Shown: positions 37,434-50,469, numbered from the stretch's first letter. The stretch is 64,000 nt of DNA from Carex sylvatica (GCA_964058845.1 CAXKVR010000138.1:1-64000); one strand, 5' to 3'. Program-made: numbers and translations. Notes: generated from the sequence alone by a model not told the origin.

Positions 37434-37810
37434 TGCTACGCGTAGCATAGAGGGCCTCTGTGCAACGGTTCAATATTCGACTTTTTAAAATTCTAATGGT
37501 CGATCCGAACCGTTCATCTTGTTCTCCATATTAATATGTGTTTGGAAACCAAATTTTACATTTTTGGAAATTTCTTTACTATTTTTTTAGATTTATTGAA
37601 AATTACTGTTTTTTTATGATACAGATTTGCTAAAAACAACGATTTTCAATAAATCTAAAAAATAGTAAACAAATTCCAAAAAATATAAAATTTGTTCTCC
37701 AAATACATATTAATATGGAGAACAAGATGAATGGTTCGGATCGACCGTTAGAATTTTAAAAAGTCGAATATTGAGCCGTTGCACGGAGGCCATCTATACT
37801 ACGCATAGCA
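37434..37810. mobile_element. Foldback MITE, copy B of an adjacent pair
   Basis: Same structure and outer arms as copy A (TAGAGGGCCTCTGTGCAACGG against CCGTTGCACGGAGGCCATCTA). It starts only about 40 bases after copy A, and both are preceded by GGAACCTGCTAGCATGCTA. The two share roughly 85-90% identity by eye, so this is either two insertions or one tandem duplication. Confidence 0.75.
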
Positions 37811-39090
37811 TATTAGCATATTAGCATATTCTATTATAATAATATTTACATCTACTATTTAAAAACTTTATTGTAGACTTTACCTTCAGATATAAATATA
37901 TTTTCAAAGAAAATACAAGTCCGTCTGGTGTAGATAAAAAGTACATATTTGGAGGTGCATGTTTCACATTCCATTAAATAATCAATAATAGTTAGATCCA
38001 TCTAATACAAGTTAGTGGATACAGAGAAGGGACAGCTCAGATCTGATAGGGTCAGACAGTAATGCATGCCATTTGTCATTTAACTAATGTCACACGCTAG
38101 CCGTGAGCCGTCTCATTATTCTCTCTCAACTTCAATTTTCTCTTGCCTTTGACCTATGTATGTATAATGTATTTTTGCCAAAATACTAGTGATGTATTCC
38201 GTTTTAAAATCCTACGTGATTTAATAATTGACGTGCCAAATTACTTAAATGAACTAAAGATATACCTTGCAAAAAGGAGTCTTTATAAACAATTGTGGAC
38301 ATGATTTTTTCTACGCCAATAGCTTCGGTTTGTTTGAGTGTTTTCTGAAATGGACTTCTTTTCGCTTTTGGCAAAGCAGGTATCCATTTGGAGGCCGAAA
38401 CGACGGACTATTATTTCGGTGTCAGATTTGCAGTGTTTTATCGGTTCGATCCGGTTCAAACTGAACCGAATTAGGCAAACTAAAGTTATAATTCGGTTTT
38501 AAAAATATAATTGAATTGAACTGCTTTACCATTGCAATCGAATCAAACTAAAGTTTTATTTCGATTTGTTCGGTTTAAACTAAAATATATTAAATTTTTT
38601 ATTTAAAGCAATTGATTTATAATAAACTGAAGTATATTAAGAAATAAACCGGAGTAGTAAGAAATAAATTGAGATATTAAGAATTAAACTGAAGTATTTA
38701 AAGCAATTGATGAAAAAATTAATCGGGGTATTAAGAAATAAACCAGAGCGGTCCGGATCAAATTTATAATATATAAAAGTTTAGTCGGTTTGGTTATTTC
38801 AATTTTGAAAATTTCTAAACCGAACCGAAGTTATAATCCGATTTTAAAAAGCAAACTGAACCGAACTATTAAATCAAAAAAACCGAACCGTTTAATTCAA
38901 ACTAATTTGGTTCGATTCAAAATCGACTAACCGAACCCAATGAACTCCACTAGTCAGAAACAATCCCTAAAAAAGGAAGTTTTTCTTTTAAATATTTATG
39001 CTAAAAGGTTTAAAGACGTGAAATCGACTCAACTCAATCATTTAGACGATTTTAAAAAAAAATGAAATAACGGGCACGTTTAGGACTACA
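37811..39090. other. Intergenic DNA with an AACCGAAC-rich repeat
   Basis: No gene. Bases 38420-38950 are rich in CGGTTC/GAACCG words in both orientations and resemble a decayed inverted-repeat element of the kind at 48553. Its ends are not clear enough to define. Confidence 0.45.
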
Positions 39091-39099
39091 ATCCTACGC

Positions 39100-40408
39100 C
39101 CGAAATTTTTATAAATACTCAAAATAAATAATAAATTATGAAATTTACTCCGTTTTGTAATGAAATTCGAAAACTACCCTATCCGGTTAACCAATAATCG
39201 GAATAGGCCAATCTTTCTGGTCCTCCAATTTCCAAAATTTGAGAAATGGACCGGTTAATGGTGTTCGATTAATGATACACCGAAAATAGGATAGATGTCC
39301 GGTTAACGGTTAAGCAGAAAGTTAGATTTGTTTTTAAAATTCGAAAATATGCGGAATTGGAGACAGGGACGCGTGGGAAGAGGGGAGAGACGTGTGGCGT
39401 GAGAAGAAAAAAAAAGAGTTAAAAGAAGTTGAAATTATTTGTATTTTTCTTTTAATAAAACAGAATTTTTTTATTTTTTTTATTTTTTGTATTGAAATAT
39501 TAGAAATGTTGAATATATTTCTTTGAAAATAGATGAAATATAATATAATTTGATTTATTAGAAAGATTGTAACAAATAACTCGGATCAATATTTTTCAGG
39601 CCGGATTTTTCGCGGCTGTAAGAAAAATTAATATATTTCTTTATGTGTTATTGGAAAAAAATAAAAATGCTTCGATTGTGAGTTATTGATCTCGGTTCAA
39701 AAGTCACTTCTAGGTAATTCAGAAAATATTGTGATCCTTCTAGTACATTTAATTTATAAAAGTTGTATCTATTTTTGAAAAAAAAATAAAAACTTTAATT
39801 TATTTAATGATTGTTATTTAAAAAGAATTATCAAAATAGATACAACTTTTTATAAATTAAATGTACTAGAAAGAGCACAATATTTTCTAAATTACCTAGA
39901 AGTGACTTTTGAACCGGGATCAATAACTCAGAATCTAAGTATTTTTATTTTTTTTCAATAACACATAAAGAAATATATTAATTTTTCTTACAGCCGCGAA
40001 AAACCCGGCCTGAAAAATATTGATCCGGGTTATTTGTTACATTATTTCTAATAAATCAAATTATATTATATTCCATCTATTTTCAAAGAAATATATTCAA
40101 CATTTCTAATATTTCAATAAAAAAATAAAAAATAAAAAAATTCTGTTTTATTAAAAAAAAAAAAATATATCCAACTTCCGGTAATGCAATAATCAGACAT
40201 ATAACCGGTTAACAAAACACCGAACATATTTCTATTTTCCGGTTATTCATTAACCAGACCACTTCTTCAAATCCGGTCACCCAACTATCGGAAAGAAGTC
40301 CCAAATCGGATTATTTGATAACTGGATAGGACAGAATTTAAAATTCAATCGAAACCGGGATAGATTTCATAATTTGTTATTTTTTTTAGGCACATATAAA
40401 AATTTCGG
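39100..40408. mobile_element. MULE-like foldback element 2 (full palindromic core)
   Basis: The terminal inverted repeats begin CCGAAATTTTTATAAATA. The exact 9-bp target duplication ATCCTACGC lies at 39091-39099 and 40409-40417. The outer arms carry CCGGTTAACCAATAATCGG-like motifs. The inner 39480-40140 is a long palindrome (arms about 300 bases: TATTGAAATATTAGAAATGT outward, AAGTCACTTCTAGGTAAT inward). The same core recurs at 45935-46570 and 49540-50180. No open frame of note; non-autonomous. Confidence 0.9.
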
Positions 40409-40495
40409 ATCCTACGCTGTATATTTAATTATTCATCTATTTTTCTGTCAATAATAATTACTTACTATTAAATTGAGAAAGACCATGATAATATG

Positions 40496-40862
40496 TATAT
40501 TATGGATTGATTCATGCTATGCTATGAATTCATATCTTTATTTTTAAAATTCAAACAATCTATTCAAACCATTAAATATAATCTTCATATGAAATTGTAC
40601 TTGACAACCAAAATTAACATTTTCTATATTTTTTTATTATTTTTTTAGATAGCTAAAAAATTATTTGATCTAAAAATGATAGATTATTCGAAAATAATCA
40701 TTTTCTACCTATCTAAAAAATAACAAAAAAAATTATAAAAATTATAATTTTTTGTCAGTAAGTATATTTTGATATAAAAATTATGTTTAATGGTTCAAAT
40801 AAATTGTTTTGAATTTTAAAAATAAAAATATAGATTTATTGAACGAATCGATCCATAATATA
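40496..40862. mobile_element. Foldback MITE, about 367 bp
   Basis: The ends TATATTATGGATTGATTC and GAACGAATCGATCCATAATATA are inverted. The arms pair through TTTTTAAAATTCAAA and TAGATAGCTAAAAA to a centre near 40680. The arm layout parallels the element at 42633. The target duplication was not readable. Confidence 0.7.
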
Positions 40863-40869
40863 CTATGTA

Positions 40870-42600
40870 TCATACTCTCACTCTAAAAATAAACAATTAT
40901 TAACATGGAAGAAGTCTATAAAATCTAAGTAATTATTAACAGATAAGAAGATGTGCCAGTAAAAATAAGAGCGGTGAAAGCTCAGACAACATGAGTTAAT
41001 GGAGAGATGGACTAGAGATATTTTTCCAAGAAACCTACTTTTCAGAGGCATGATCTGAATTTGATCTGAAGTTGCATTTTTACTACATCATTCCTGTAAA
41101 ATTTAAATGCACAAAACTACTGGTGTAGATAAAATTAGGCAAAAGATCGTTTATGAACACATTTGCTAAAATAGAAGTTTATATAATATTATCATCTATT
41201 CATCTGACAATAAATGGAAGCTAACAATTGCTTTAGAAGCATAAATGGAAGCTAGACGAAAAAACCTAACTGGCTGATATCCGTTTAATTCCTGCAGAAA
41301 CAGAACAAGACACACTCAAAGCATCTCCATTAATTCTTTTTTTCTCTTTATGATGATGGTCTTTTTTGGTTTGAGAAAGCAACATCCAAAGACTAGGAAT
41401 CAAGAATCTCTTAACAGCTAAGCGATGCATTATTTACTCATAGCTAGATTCTCCACTGAGCATCAAGGAAAAAGCTTCGACAATTTTTAAATATTGTCGA
41501 ATGTGGAACTGTTAGGTTCCTTTCTTCTCAGAATTTTTTTAGCTACCATCTTTTAAAAAATTAATAAACAGAATTTGATATATAGGTTCTGAACAAATTT
41601 CATTTTTATTAGGAATGCAGCTAAGAACAAAGAAGCAAGCCACTCAGTTCATTTGATGGAAGAATTGGGTACACAGCTAATAGTTTTTTTTTTTTTTTTT
41701 TTTTGCTGTGTAAAGATTGGAGGTCCAGACACTTAAATATTTAATATCCACAAATAATTTGTTCATTCGGATTTCAAACATACGACCTCTGCACAGCTAA
41801 TAATTGTGTATCTGTCCTGAATGTTCTGCAGTTATTAGCTGCGTCCCTGTTAAACTAGAAAGTTTTCTAAAACTCATGTCAGTTCACTTTATTATTTTCA
41901 AAAGATGGTAACGAAAAAAATTCGGCCTTTCTTCCAGATAATGTTACTTGAATCCGGGGAATTAGTTTAAAATGTGATCAATGAAAACTTATCCGCTGTT
42001 ATGAAATTTGGGCAGGCCGTGACCCAAAAAAGGTGTATTGGGCCAATAAAGCCTGTTTAAATTTCCGATGACAGATTTAAATTATTTAAATTGGACTTCT
42101 ATTTGGAAAGAATTGATCGTTCAACATTTGACAAAAGTTGATCTTGTCAGCCTAAAAGATGCTGGAGGTATTTTTTAATTGTTGTTTACCCAGCACGATT
42201 GTTGGCAAGGACAAATGGGTCGAATTTGTCACAGTCATCCGATTATTGGGTCATAGAAATCCGGTATGAATTGATCAGATATGATGCGCATGTTTTCTGA
42301 ATATTTTATTTTACGGATCCAAACTGTGACACACAATTTCCAGCCAACACCCTACTGCAATTATTTTATCTTTTAGTGGGGATGAAAATGTAGCCGCGTT
42401 GGTATTTCCATTTATCTTTGTAAATACAATATATTTTTACCATGTTAAAGGTTTTAGTAATTATTCATTAATTAATTTTACATCGCTGGTCATCTAACCC
42501 TATTAACATTCCCATTAGCCATTAGCCCACATGCGGAGAAAATAGGCAGAACATTCGGTTTCATTAACACTAGAACCTTTTGTAATTACATGATCGAAGA
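40870..42600. other. Intergenic DNA, no gene seen
   Basis: AT-rich, with a long poly-T at 41685-41704. No recognisable coding segment or repeat structure. Confidence 0.6.
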
Positions 42601-42632
42601 CACTATTACAAAAACTTATATGAATAGACAAA

Positions 42633-43003
42633 GAGTGAGTCTATGACACTATGCATATTACGAATTGGTTCGTAATATAGATTAATATTTTTATTTTCAA
42701 AATCATAACTGTAAATCTGAACCTATATAAATATGTACTTATAGAACGAATTTTTCTTTATTATTTTCTAAGATAGATAGAATATCACTTTATCTGAAAA
42801 TTTTGGACCATCCAAAAATAATGGTCTTTTACATATCTTAAAAATTAATAAAAATATATATATATTAAATTTGTTCTTCAAGTACATATTCATATGGGAA
42901 TTATGTTGAACGGTTCGGATTGACGATTATAATTTTAAAAATAAAAATATTAATCTATATTACGGACCAATCCGTGCTAATGCATAATACTATAGACTCA
43001 CTC
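42633..43003. mobile_element. Foldback MITE, about 370 bp
   Basis: GAGTGAGTCTATGACACTATGCAT on the left is inverted as ATGCATAATACTATAGACTCACTC on the right. Inner arms (GGTTCGTAATATAGATTAATA, AAGTACATATTCATATGG) also pair. A CACTATTACAAAAAC motif sits just outside at 42600, which may be chance or a separate CACTA-like end. Confidence 0.72.
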
Positions 43004-43009
43004 ATAAAC

Positions 43010-43900
43010 AGATTATTAAATAGTAACATATCTATATTACCGAGCATTTGTAAACTTCTTCCGCGAGTGCGATGGAGATGTTCTTAGAACAACTTCAATC
43101 TTGCAATTGTAAAATATAATTTTTTTGTCACACCATTAATTTAGTAATTTTATTCACATTAATTTCAGATTTTTTTTTATTCATGCAATTTGAATTTTGT
43201 TCACGTGGCAAAGAAATGATTTTCAGACTAAGAAAAGGAAAATAATCTTTGTTAATATTTACTTGCAAAACAATTGCAAAAGTTTATGCAACATTTTTAG
43301 ACAAATTTTTAATTTAGCAATTTTGCTCTACATCTCTTCAATTGAATTGCACGTATCATATCAACATTTATAAATCATTATTATTTTTGACAAAATAAAA
43401 AATAATGAATTGCAAATGATATTATATAACATTTATAATTCATTATAGTATGAAGATGCTCTAGTGCCAATGTTAGTGACGATAGCGAGACGAGATACAA
43501 AAAGTAGTTTAATTCAAAATCAACTATTAAAATTATACTTTGAATTTTTAGGTGAGATATTTTTTAAACTGATAAATTATTTGATTTTAATAACACTGAG
43601 GAGCTAATAATAGCGCGTTTATTGCGATCTTTCTTTGGAACCCAAATGTGAAGAATTTAGTCACCAACATGATGTTGGATTGACAGATTCAATTGATACG
43701 TATGTTTTTATTTGTTGATCATTTTTTTTTATGTGATCCTTCACATCAGCACTTCTGTCCCTTTTTGGAATCCTTACTGTCAGGTTCGTTTCCAATCACT
43801 TGTAAATCATTTTCATAAGAGGATAATACTAATACTGATTAAAATCGATGTTTGATTTCAATTTAACAAAATAGAAGGGCAATAAGTTGATCCATATACC
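43010..43900. other. Intergenic DNA, nothing recognised
   Basis: AT-rich; no supported gene or clear repeat. Confidence 0.55.
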
Positions 43901-45137
43901 CCATGTTTGGTTGTGGCCTAAAGCAAAGGAGGTCTAAATTAGTTATTCCAACTTAGGCTAGTCTAAATTATTCATGTTTGGTTGAGATCTAAAATTAAAT
44001 CATAGCTTAAAGTATTCCTTATATGGTTAGAGTTGGTGGAGGACTAAAGTTTTGAAAGCCTAAATTAGTTAATTATTTATAATAAGATACTAATTATATA
44101 ATATTAATATATTAATAATAACTGTAATATATTATATATTATTATAAACTTTATTTAATATATTAAGAATATAAAATATTAATTATATATTAATAATAGT
44201 TATTAATAATAAAATACTAATTATATAATTATAAATTAATAATAATTATTAATAAAAAGATACTAATTATATAATCTTATTAAAATATTATTTAATATAT
44301 TACCAATATAAAATATTAATTACATAATTATATATTAATAATTATTAATAATAATAAGATACTAATTATATAATATTAATATATTAATAACAACTATAAT
44401 ATATTATATTATTATTATAATAATTATTTAATATATTAACAATATAACATATTAATTATATAATTACATATTAATAAGAAAATACTAATTATATAATAAT
44501 TATTATAATAATTATTTTATATATTAACAATATAGGATATTAATTATATCATTATATATTAATAATAATTACTAATAATAAGATACTAATTATATAATAT
44601 TAATATATTAATAATAACTATAAAATATTACAATATTATTATAATAATTATTTAATATATTAACAATATAACATATTAATTATATAGTTATATATCGTTA
44701 ATGAGATACTAATTATATAATATTAATAATAACTATAATATATTACAATATTATATAATAATTATTTAATATATTAACAGTATAACATAATAATTATATA
44801 ATTATTTATTATTGATAATTATTAATAAAAGGATATTAATTATATAATATTATTATAATAATTATTTAATATATTAACAATATAAGATATTAATTATATA
44901 CTAATAATAATTATTAATAATAATATACTGATTATATATACATAAAATATTATTATAATCATTCAAGTTAGATCACAAGGTAAAATAAAATTAAATCACC
45001 ATGTGAGATGGTTTAATTTATGTCAGCCTAAAAATTGACTTGTACCATCTTAGATCAACTCAATTAGACTGACTCAATTAATGCTCGTTTGATAAAATAA
45101 CGAGGTCTAAACCTCTTATTCTCACAATCAAATATGG
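43901..45137. mobile_element. Inverted-repeat element with AT-rich minisatellite interior
   Basis: The left end CCATGTTTGGTTGTG and the right end CACAATCAAATATGG are inverted. GGTCTAAA/TTTAGACC words follow inside both ends. Bases 44080-44950 are over 85% A+T and made of diverged copies containing GATACTAATTATATAAT and TTTAATATATTAACAATATA at irregular spacing. No coding capacity. The target duplication is unclear. Confidence 0.6.
44080..44950. repeat. AT-only minisatellite array
   Basis: At least seven diverged copies of the words (A)GATACTAATTATATAAT and ATTTAATATATTAACAATATAA alternate, with a spacing of roughly 100-130 bases in most places. Confidence 0.75.
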
Positions 45138-45646
45138 TGTACATACTTGCAAAATTTTAATGAACATTTATGTGGCGATGACAACGACCTGTCCAATTGA
45201 ATTTGTAATCGTAAGGTCTGACCATGAGATCCTCACCGTTCACCAGCATGTATTTTGTATGGACCATATGGGGCCGCTGCAGCGCACTCTCTGTGCACTT
45301 CAGACCGTTCGATTTCTGTCGTAATTTGTGTGGCAGGCATCTCGAGAAGAAAATAATAAAAGCATCAATTCCTGACCTATACTAGAAGAGTAGAATTATT
45401 TTTTCCAGAACTAGAGGTAGACTAAGAAAGTGAATTGAATGAATATATCTTAAAAATAATTACATCAGAGTCAGAGTGTGAATACTGAAAAGAACATAAT
45501 ACCGCTGGTTGGTTGGGGAAAAATGGGGGCAGGAGGCAGGAGCGTGACAGCGCCTAGGGAACCACGTCAGCCATGTGCATTGCGGCCTTTTCCGTGCCGC
45601 CTCGTGGTGGGCCCCGCCCCGCCCAATGCAGTTAGCTCTTACTCTC
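45138..45646. other. Short GC-richer intergenic stretch
   Basis: Bases 45225-45340 and 45520-45640 are clearly richer in G+C than the neighbourhood. The open frame 45478-45669 there is low-complexity, and no gene is supported. Confidence 0.4.
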
Positions 45647-45653
45647 TCCTATT

Positions 45654-46850
45654 CGAATTTTTTTCATAAATCATAAATAACTAAATAAATTTTACGGAAA
45701 TATGATATATTTTTTTTAAAATTATAAGGACCGTGGAATTTTTACGGTCTCACAATTGTCTTTTTTTCAGACCGTGAAAACTACACAGTCTCAATTTTTT
45801 TTTTTTTGGCTTTACCACGATTGTCTGTTACAGAAGATCTATTATTAAATCCATTTTCTTCAGATCGTGGAACCACAAGGTCTAACTCTTTCTTTTCTTT
45901 TCTTTTTTCTTTTTTTTAAATATATTTTTTTTGTATTGAAATATTAGAAATGTTGGATATTTTTTTTTGAAAATAGATGGAATACAATATAATTTGATTT
46001 ATTAGAAAGACTACAACAAATAACCCGAATCAATATTTTTCATATCGGATTTTTCTTGGCTGTAAGAAAAATTAATATATTTCTTTATGTGTTATTGGGA
46101 AAAAATAAAAATGCTTAGATTCTGAGTTATTAATCCCGGTTCAAAAGTCACTTCTAGGTAATCCAGAAAATATTGTGATCATTCTAGGATATTTAATTTA
46201 TGAAAAGTTGTATCTATTTTGATAATTCTTTTTGAAAAGCAATCATTAAATAAATTAAAGTTTTTATTTTTTTCAAAAATAGATACAACTTTTCATAAAT
46301 TAAATGTCCTGGAAGGATCACAATATTTTCTGAATTGCCTAGAAGTGACTTTTGAACCGGGATCAATGACTCAGAATCTAAGTATTTTTTTTTTGCCCAA
46401 TAACACATAAAGAAATATATTAGTTTTTCTTACGGCCGCAAAAAATCCGATCTGAAAAATATTGATCCGAGTTATTTGTTGTAGTATTTCTAATAAATCA
46501 AATTATATTGTATTCCATCTATTTTTAAAAAAATATATCCAACATTTCTAATATTTCAATACAAAAAATATAAAAAAAATCTGTTTTAAAAAAAAGAGAG
46601 TTAGACCTTGTGGTTTACACAGTCTGGAGAAAATGAATTTAATAATAGATCTTCTGTGGCAGATAATCGTGGTAAAGTTGAAAAAAAAAAAAAAAAAAAT
46701 TGAGACCGTGTGGTTCTCACAGTCTAAAAAAAATATAATTATGAGACTGTGAGAAACCCACGATCCTTATAATTTAAAAAAAAAAAAAATAACCATCATA
46801 TTAGTTCTGTAAAATTCATTTAGTTATTTATGGTTTATGAAAAAAATTCG
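45654..46850. mobile_element. MULE-like foldback element 3 (full palindromic core)
   Basis: The ends CGAATTTTTTTCATAAA are inverted, and the arms carry ACCGTGGAATTTTTACGGTCTC-like and CAGACCGTGAAAACTACACAG-like words. The palindromic core 45935-46570 matches element 2. The flanks show an imperfect direct repeat, TCCTATT (45647-45653) against TCCTGTT (46851-46857), so the duplication is less certain than in elements 1 and 2. It abuts the inverted-repeat element beginning at 46853. Confidence 0.82.
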
Positions 46851-46852
46851 TC

Positions 46853-47806
46853 CTGTTCGGGCAGCATGGGTTTGATGGGATTTTCAATGGGTTGTGATTA
46901 AATTTTCTATACGTGTTCGGCTGTCACTTGTCAGTTTATTTCTCATAACCTTTCCATTTTGATCTTACCTCGGTTTCCACACCAGTTCATTTTGAGAGGA
47001 AAAAATTACGGAGTTCGGACTACTGCATATTTTCAATTTTCCAACTACTCTCTAATCTCTATCGTCTCACTGCTGGCCTGCTGCTACTTTCCATCATCCG
47101 GGCCCACTAATTTTATGCAACGAATGTTAACGCCAAGGACCTAATATATATACACCTCTTTAATACCTAAGTTTTCTCATGTGGGACTAATTCAATTCCG
47201 GCACACATCTTTTTTCTGTCTTTTGTTTTTTTGCTCAGTCAAACAACTTGACAATTAAGAAAAAATTCAACAGTATATATTAATAAAGGTTAATCCCAAA
47301 AAACCAAACAATACATCATCATCATCATTATTATTAATTATTATTACTGTTACTATTATTGTTACTATTACTATTATTTCTTTCTTTTTACAAATTAAGT
47401 TGGCATGTGACATGTATGAATATAATTTTCATGAAAAATAAAGAAATTACAAAACATGAGACCAAGAAAAATATACCAAATCTCATTAAAACATCTTATT
47501 TAATTATAACGAATAAAAATTGTATTTTATATAATAATAATTAATTAATATTGTTGCGTTATTTTTTAATCCAATTAATTTAATTACATGTATATTAATA
47601 AAAAAAATTGTATAATATCAAATATTTTAGAAAGAAAAATGTATTTTTTTACAATTAATCCCACCGTACAACCAAACACTCATTTCAACATATTCTCATA
47701 ATTAATTCTATGCATTCTCGTACTCATGGGTTCCCGTTTTTTTAAAAGTGAATTTTCATTCTCATCAAATCCCATCCCCCATATAATTATGTGACATCCG
47801 AACAGG
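46853..47806. mobile_element. Inverted-repeat element with CCTGTTCGG ends
   Basis: CCTGTTCGGGCAGCATGGG at the left and ...ATGTGACATCCGAACAGG at the right are inverted. Sub-terminal TGATGGGATT/AAATCCCAT words also pair. Such TGTTCGG ends are common in plant non-autonomous DNA elements. Interior 47310-47380 is a run of ATC/ATT trinucleotides. No gene. Confidence 0.65.
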
Positions 47807-48552
47807 CTCTTAGCAGTCTCACTATTCAGCTTCACTTTCACGGATCAAAATCTGCTTCTATTTAAAAAAAAAAAAGAATCTCCTCAACCTTTCCTTCTCT
47901 TTTAAGAGAGACATAAAATGAGAAAAGGAGGATTCTATTATTTGAAAATAGGAACAGATTTTATTTTTACTTTTATTGTCTCAATCGGTTCTTCTTGGCT
48001 CAGCTCCAATCTCTAACGTTGAGAAGTGAGAACGGAAATAAATCTGTTGTTATTCTTATTATGATCCTAATTGTTGGTCTTCGTGGAGATTGCGTGCATA
48101 AATTATTTTGTTGAATGCATATGAATAATTTTGTATGGTTGAGATCTGAATAATAGATTTCTGTTAGGCTGTGCTTCACAAACTAGGAGTAAAACTTTAT
48201 TAAAGGAAAGGAAAGGGAGGAGATAGGGTCGAAGCTCCCCTTCAAACAGTAATTTGTACATTCCGATTTGAAAGGTAACGATTTTGTCAAAACTGAACAC
48301 GGAGCTCACCTCGGAATAATATTTTCTCCCCTATGCTCCCTCTCCGATTCCCTCTTTCTGGAGCAAGTAAACTCGCCCGGTCAGATTCGGTCTGGTATGC
48401 GCTCACCTTTGCACAGTGATTTCGCCCTTCCCCTCCCTCCGCATACCCTCGTCTGGAGCATGCCCTTATTCTCAAAGAATAACAACATATTTATTCCCAG
48501 TGAGAACCGGTTAGGATCTCTTGGATCCGGTCCGAAATGGAATGCACAGACT
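47807..48552. other. Intergenic DNA, no gene seen
   Basis: Bases 48295-48475 are GC-richer, with overlapping open frames on both strands (48268-48555, 48287-48475). Neither resembles a known protein. Confidence 0.5.
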
Positions 48553-49229
48553 TAGGAGTGGCAAAAAATTTCATAGTTCGTGATTTGATTTGAGTTTGAT
48601 TAGAGTTTAATTCGATTCGAAATCAGCTCGTCCTGAAACAAATCAAACCAGTTCGGTTCGAATCTTATTCAAATCAAACTCAAACTGGGTATAATTAGTT
48701 CGAAATTGATTCACGAACTATTTAGGATCGAATCTCAAATAATGCAACTAATGGATTCAACCATTAATCTTTGATAATGCAAGAACCAAACTAATATTAC
48801 AGCTCAAAATTGTTAATATATTAACTTATAATAGAAAAAAGTTTCAATATCGTAACAAATTAACAATGTAATAAGTTTCATTTGACTAGGTCCATGCCGT
48901 GATTTTAATCAATCTAGCGGCATAAAAGATAAGCAAATCTTGAACTAACCCATAATCCATTAGTGTGAATTGGTGAAAGGTAAAAGGAAATTGTGTGAAT
49001 TTTGTTCCGCGAGAAGAAAACTAATGCATAAACTACCAGTATAATTAGGATTGCCAAAAAAAATTGTATTCATAATTCGATTGACTTTGATTCAAAAAAT
49101 TTGTAGTTCACAATTAGTTCGATTCGAAACAAATCAAATCAATTTGATTCACTTTGAATTTTATTCAAACTCAAACTCAAACTCAAACTGGGTTAAGTTC
49201 GATTCAGTTTGATTTATTTACAGCTCTAC
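48553..49229. mobile_element. Inverted-repeat element with TAGGAGTGGCAAA ends
   Basis: TAGGAGTGGCAAAAAATT at the left is inverted as TTTATTTACAGCTCTA at the right. GATTCGATT/AATCAAAC words fill both arms in opposite orientation, and a CAAACT hexamer run lies at 49164-49190. It is similar in style to the elements at 9687 and 18653. Foldback element 4 is inserted at its right edge. Confidence 0.6.
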
Positions 49230-49233
49230 ACAG

Positions 49234-50392
49234 CCGAATTTTTTATTTATATCCAAAAAAAAAAATTAAATTTAAAAAACTAGCCAGTCTGGCACAGGAT
49301 TTCGAAAAGTACCCAAATCAAAATTTATTTTTCTGGTAATTCAGTCTAAAACTGGAATTTTTTTTTCGAGTTTTATAATTCCAAAACCAGCGGATAAAAA
49401 AAAAAAGAAACCGTAATTTTTTTTCCGTTTTTGGGATGCCAAAACCTTTTCAGAAAAAAAAAACCGAATTTTTTTTTTACAGTTTCAATATTTTTTTTCT
49501 TTTTTCAGAATTTTTTATTTAAATAGAAATATTTATAATTTATTTATTTTTTGTATTGAAATATTAGAAATATTTAATATATTTCTTTGAAAATAGATGG
49601 AATACTATATAATTTGATTTATTAGAAAGAGTGCTACAAATAACTCGGATGCTGGATTTTTTACGATTGTAAGAAAAATTAATATATGTCTTTATGTGTT
49701 ATTGGAAAAAAATAAAAATGTTTGAATTCTGAGTTATTAATCCCGGTTCAAAAGTCACTTTTAAGTAAATATAAAAAATATTGTCATCTTTACATTTAAT
49801 TTCTAAAAAGTAGTATTTATTTTAAAAAAAAAATAAAAAATTTAAGTTTTTAATATTTGTTATTAAAAATAATTCTCAAAATAGATACAATTTTTTATAA
49901 ATTAAATGTACTAGAAGGATCATAATATTTTCTGTATTACATAGAAGTGACTTTTAAACCGGGATCAATAACTCAGAATTGAAACATTTTTATTTTTTTC
50001 CAATAACACATAAAGAAATATATTAATTTTTCTTACAGTCGCAAAAAATCCGGCATTAAAAATGTTGATCCGGGTTATTTGTAGTGGTCTTTCTAATAAA
50101 TCAAATTATATAGTATTCCATCTATTTTCAAAGAAATAAATTAAATATTTCTAATATTTCAATACCGAAAATAAATAAATTATAAATATTTCTATTAAAA
50201 AAAAAATCTGAAAAAAAAGAAAAATATTCAAACCGTAATTTTTTTTTCCGGTTTTAGACTGCCCAACTTTGATAGATTTCGAAAAAAAAATCGGAAAAAA
50301 AAAATTTCGGTTTGGATAGATTTCGAAATCCTACCCAACTTTGATTATTTTTTAAAATTTAATTATTTTTTGGATATTTATAAAAAATTCGG
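49234..50392. mobile_element. MULE-like foldback element 4 (full palindromic core)
   Basis: The inverted ends are CCGAATTTTTTATTTATATCC and its partner. The exact direct repeat CTACACAG lies at 49226-49233 and 50393-50400 (8 bp). The outer arms include AAACCG/CGGTTT words and a TTTCGAAA(A/T) motif. The core 49540-50180 is the same palindrome as in elements 2 and 3. Non-coding. Confidence 0.87.
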
Positions 50393-50469
50393 CTACACAG
50401 ACTCCTTTAATATTTGTGCAGAAGCAAATCGGACGGTCTGGGTTCAAACTCAAAATTTGAGATACTTGA

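Noticed and set aside
42587..42615. CACTATTACAAAAAC as the left end of a CACTA element paired with 60929
   Set aside because: It is 18 kb away, many independent elements lie between, and the 3-bp flanks (AGA and TAA) do not match.
46214..46410. Open frames of similar length on both strands
   Set aside because: They lie in the palindromic centre of foldback element 3, so both strands carry nearly the same sequence. Not coding.
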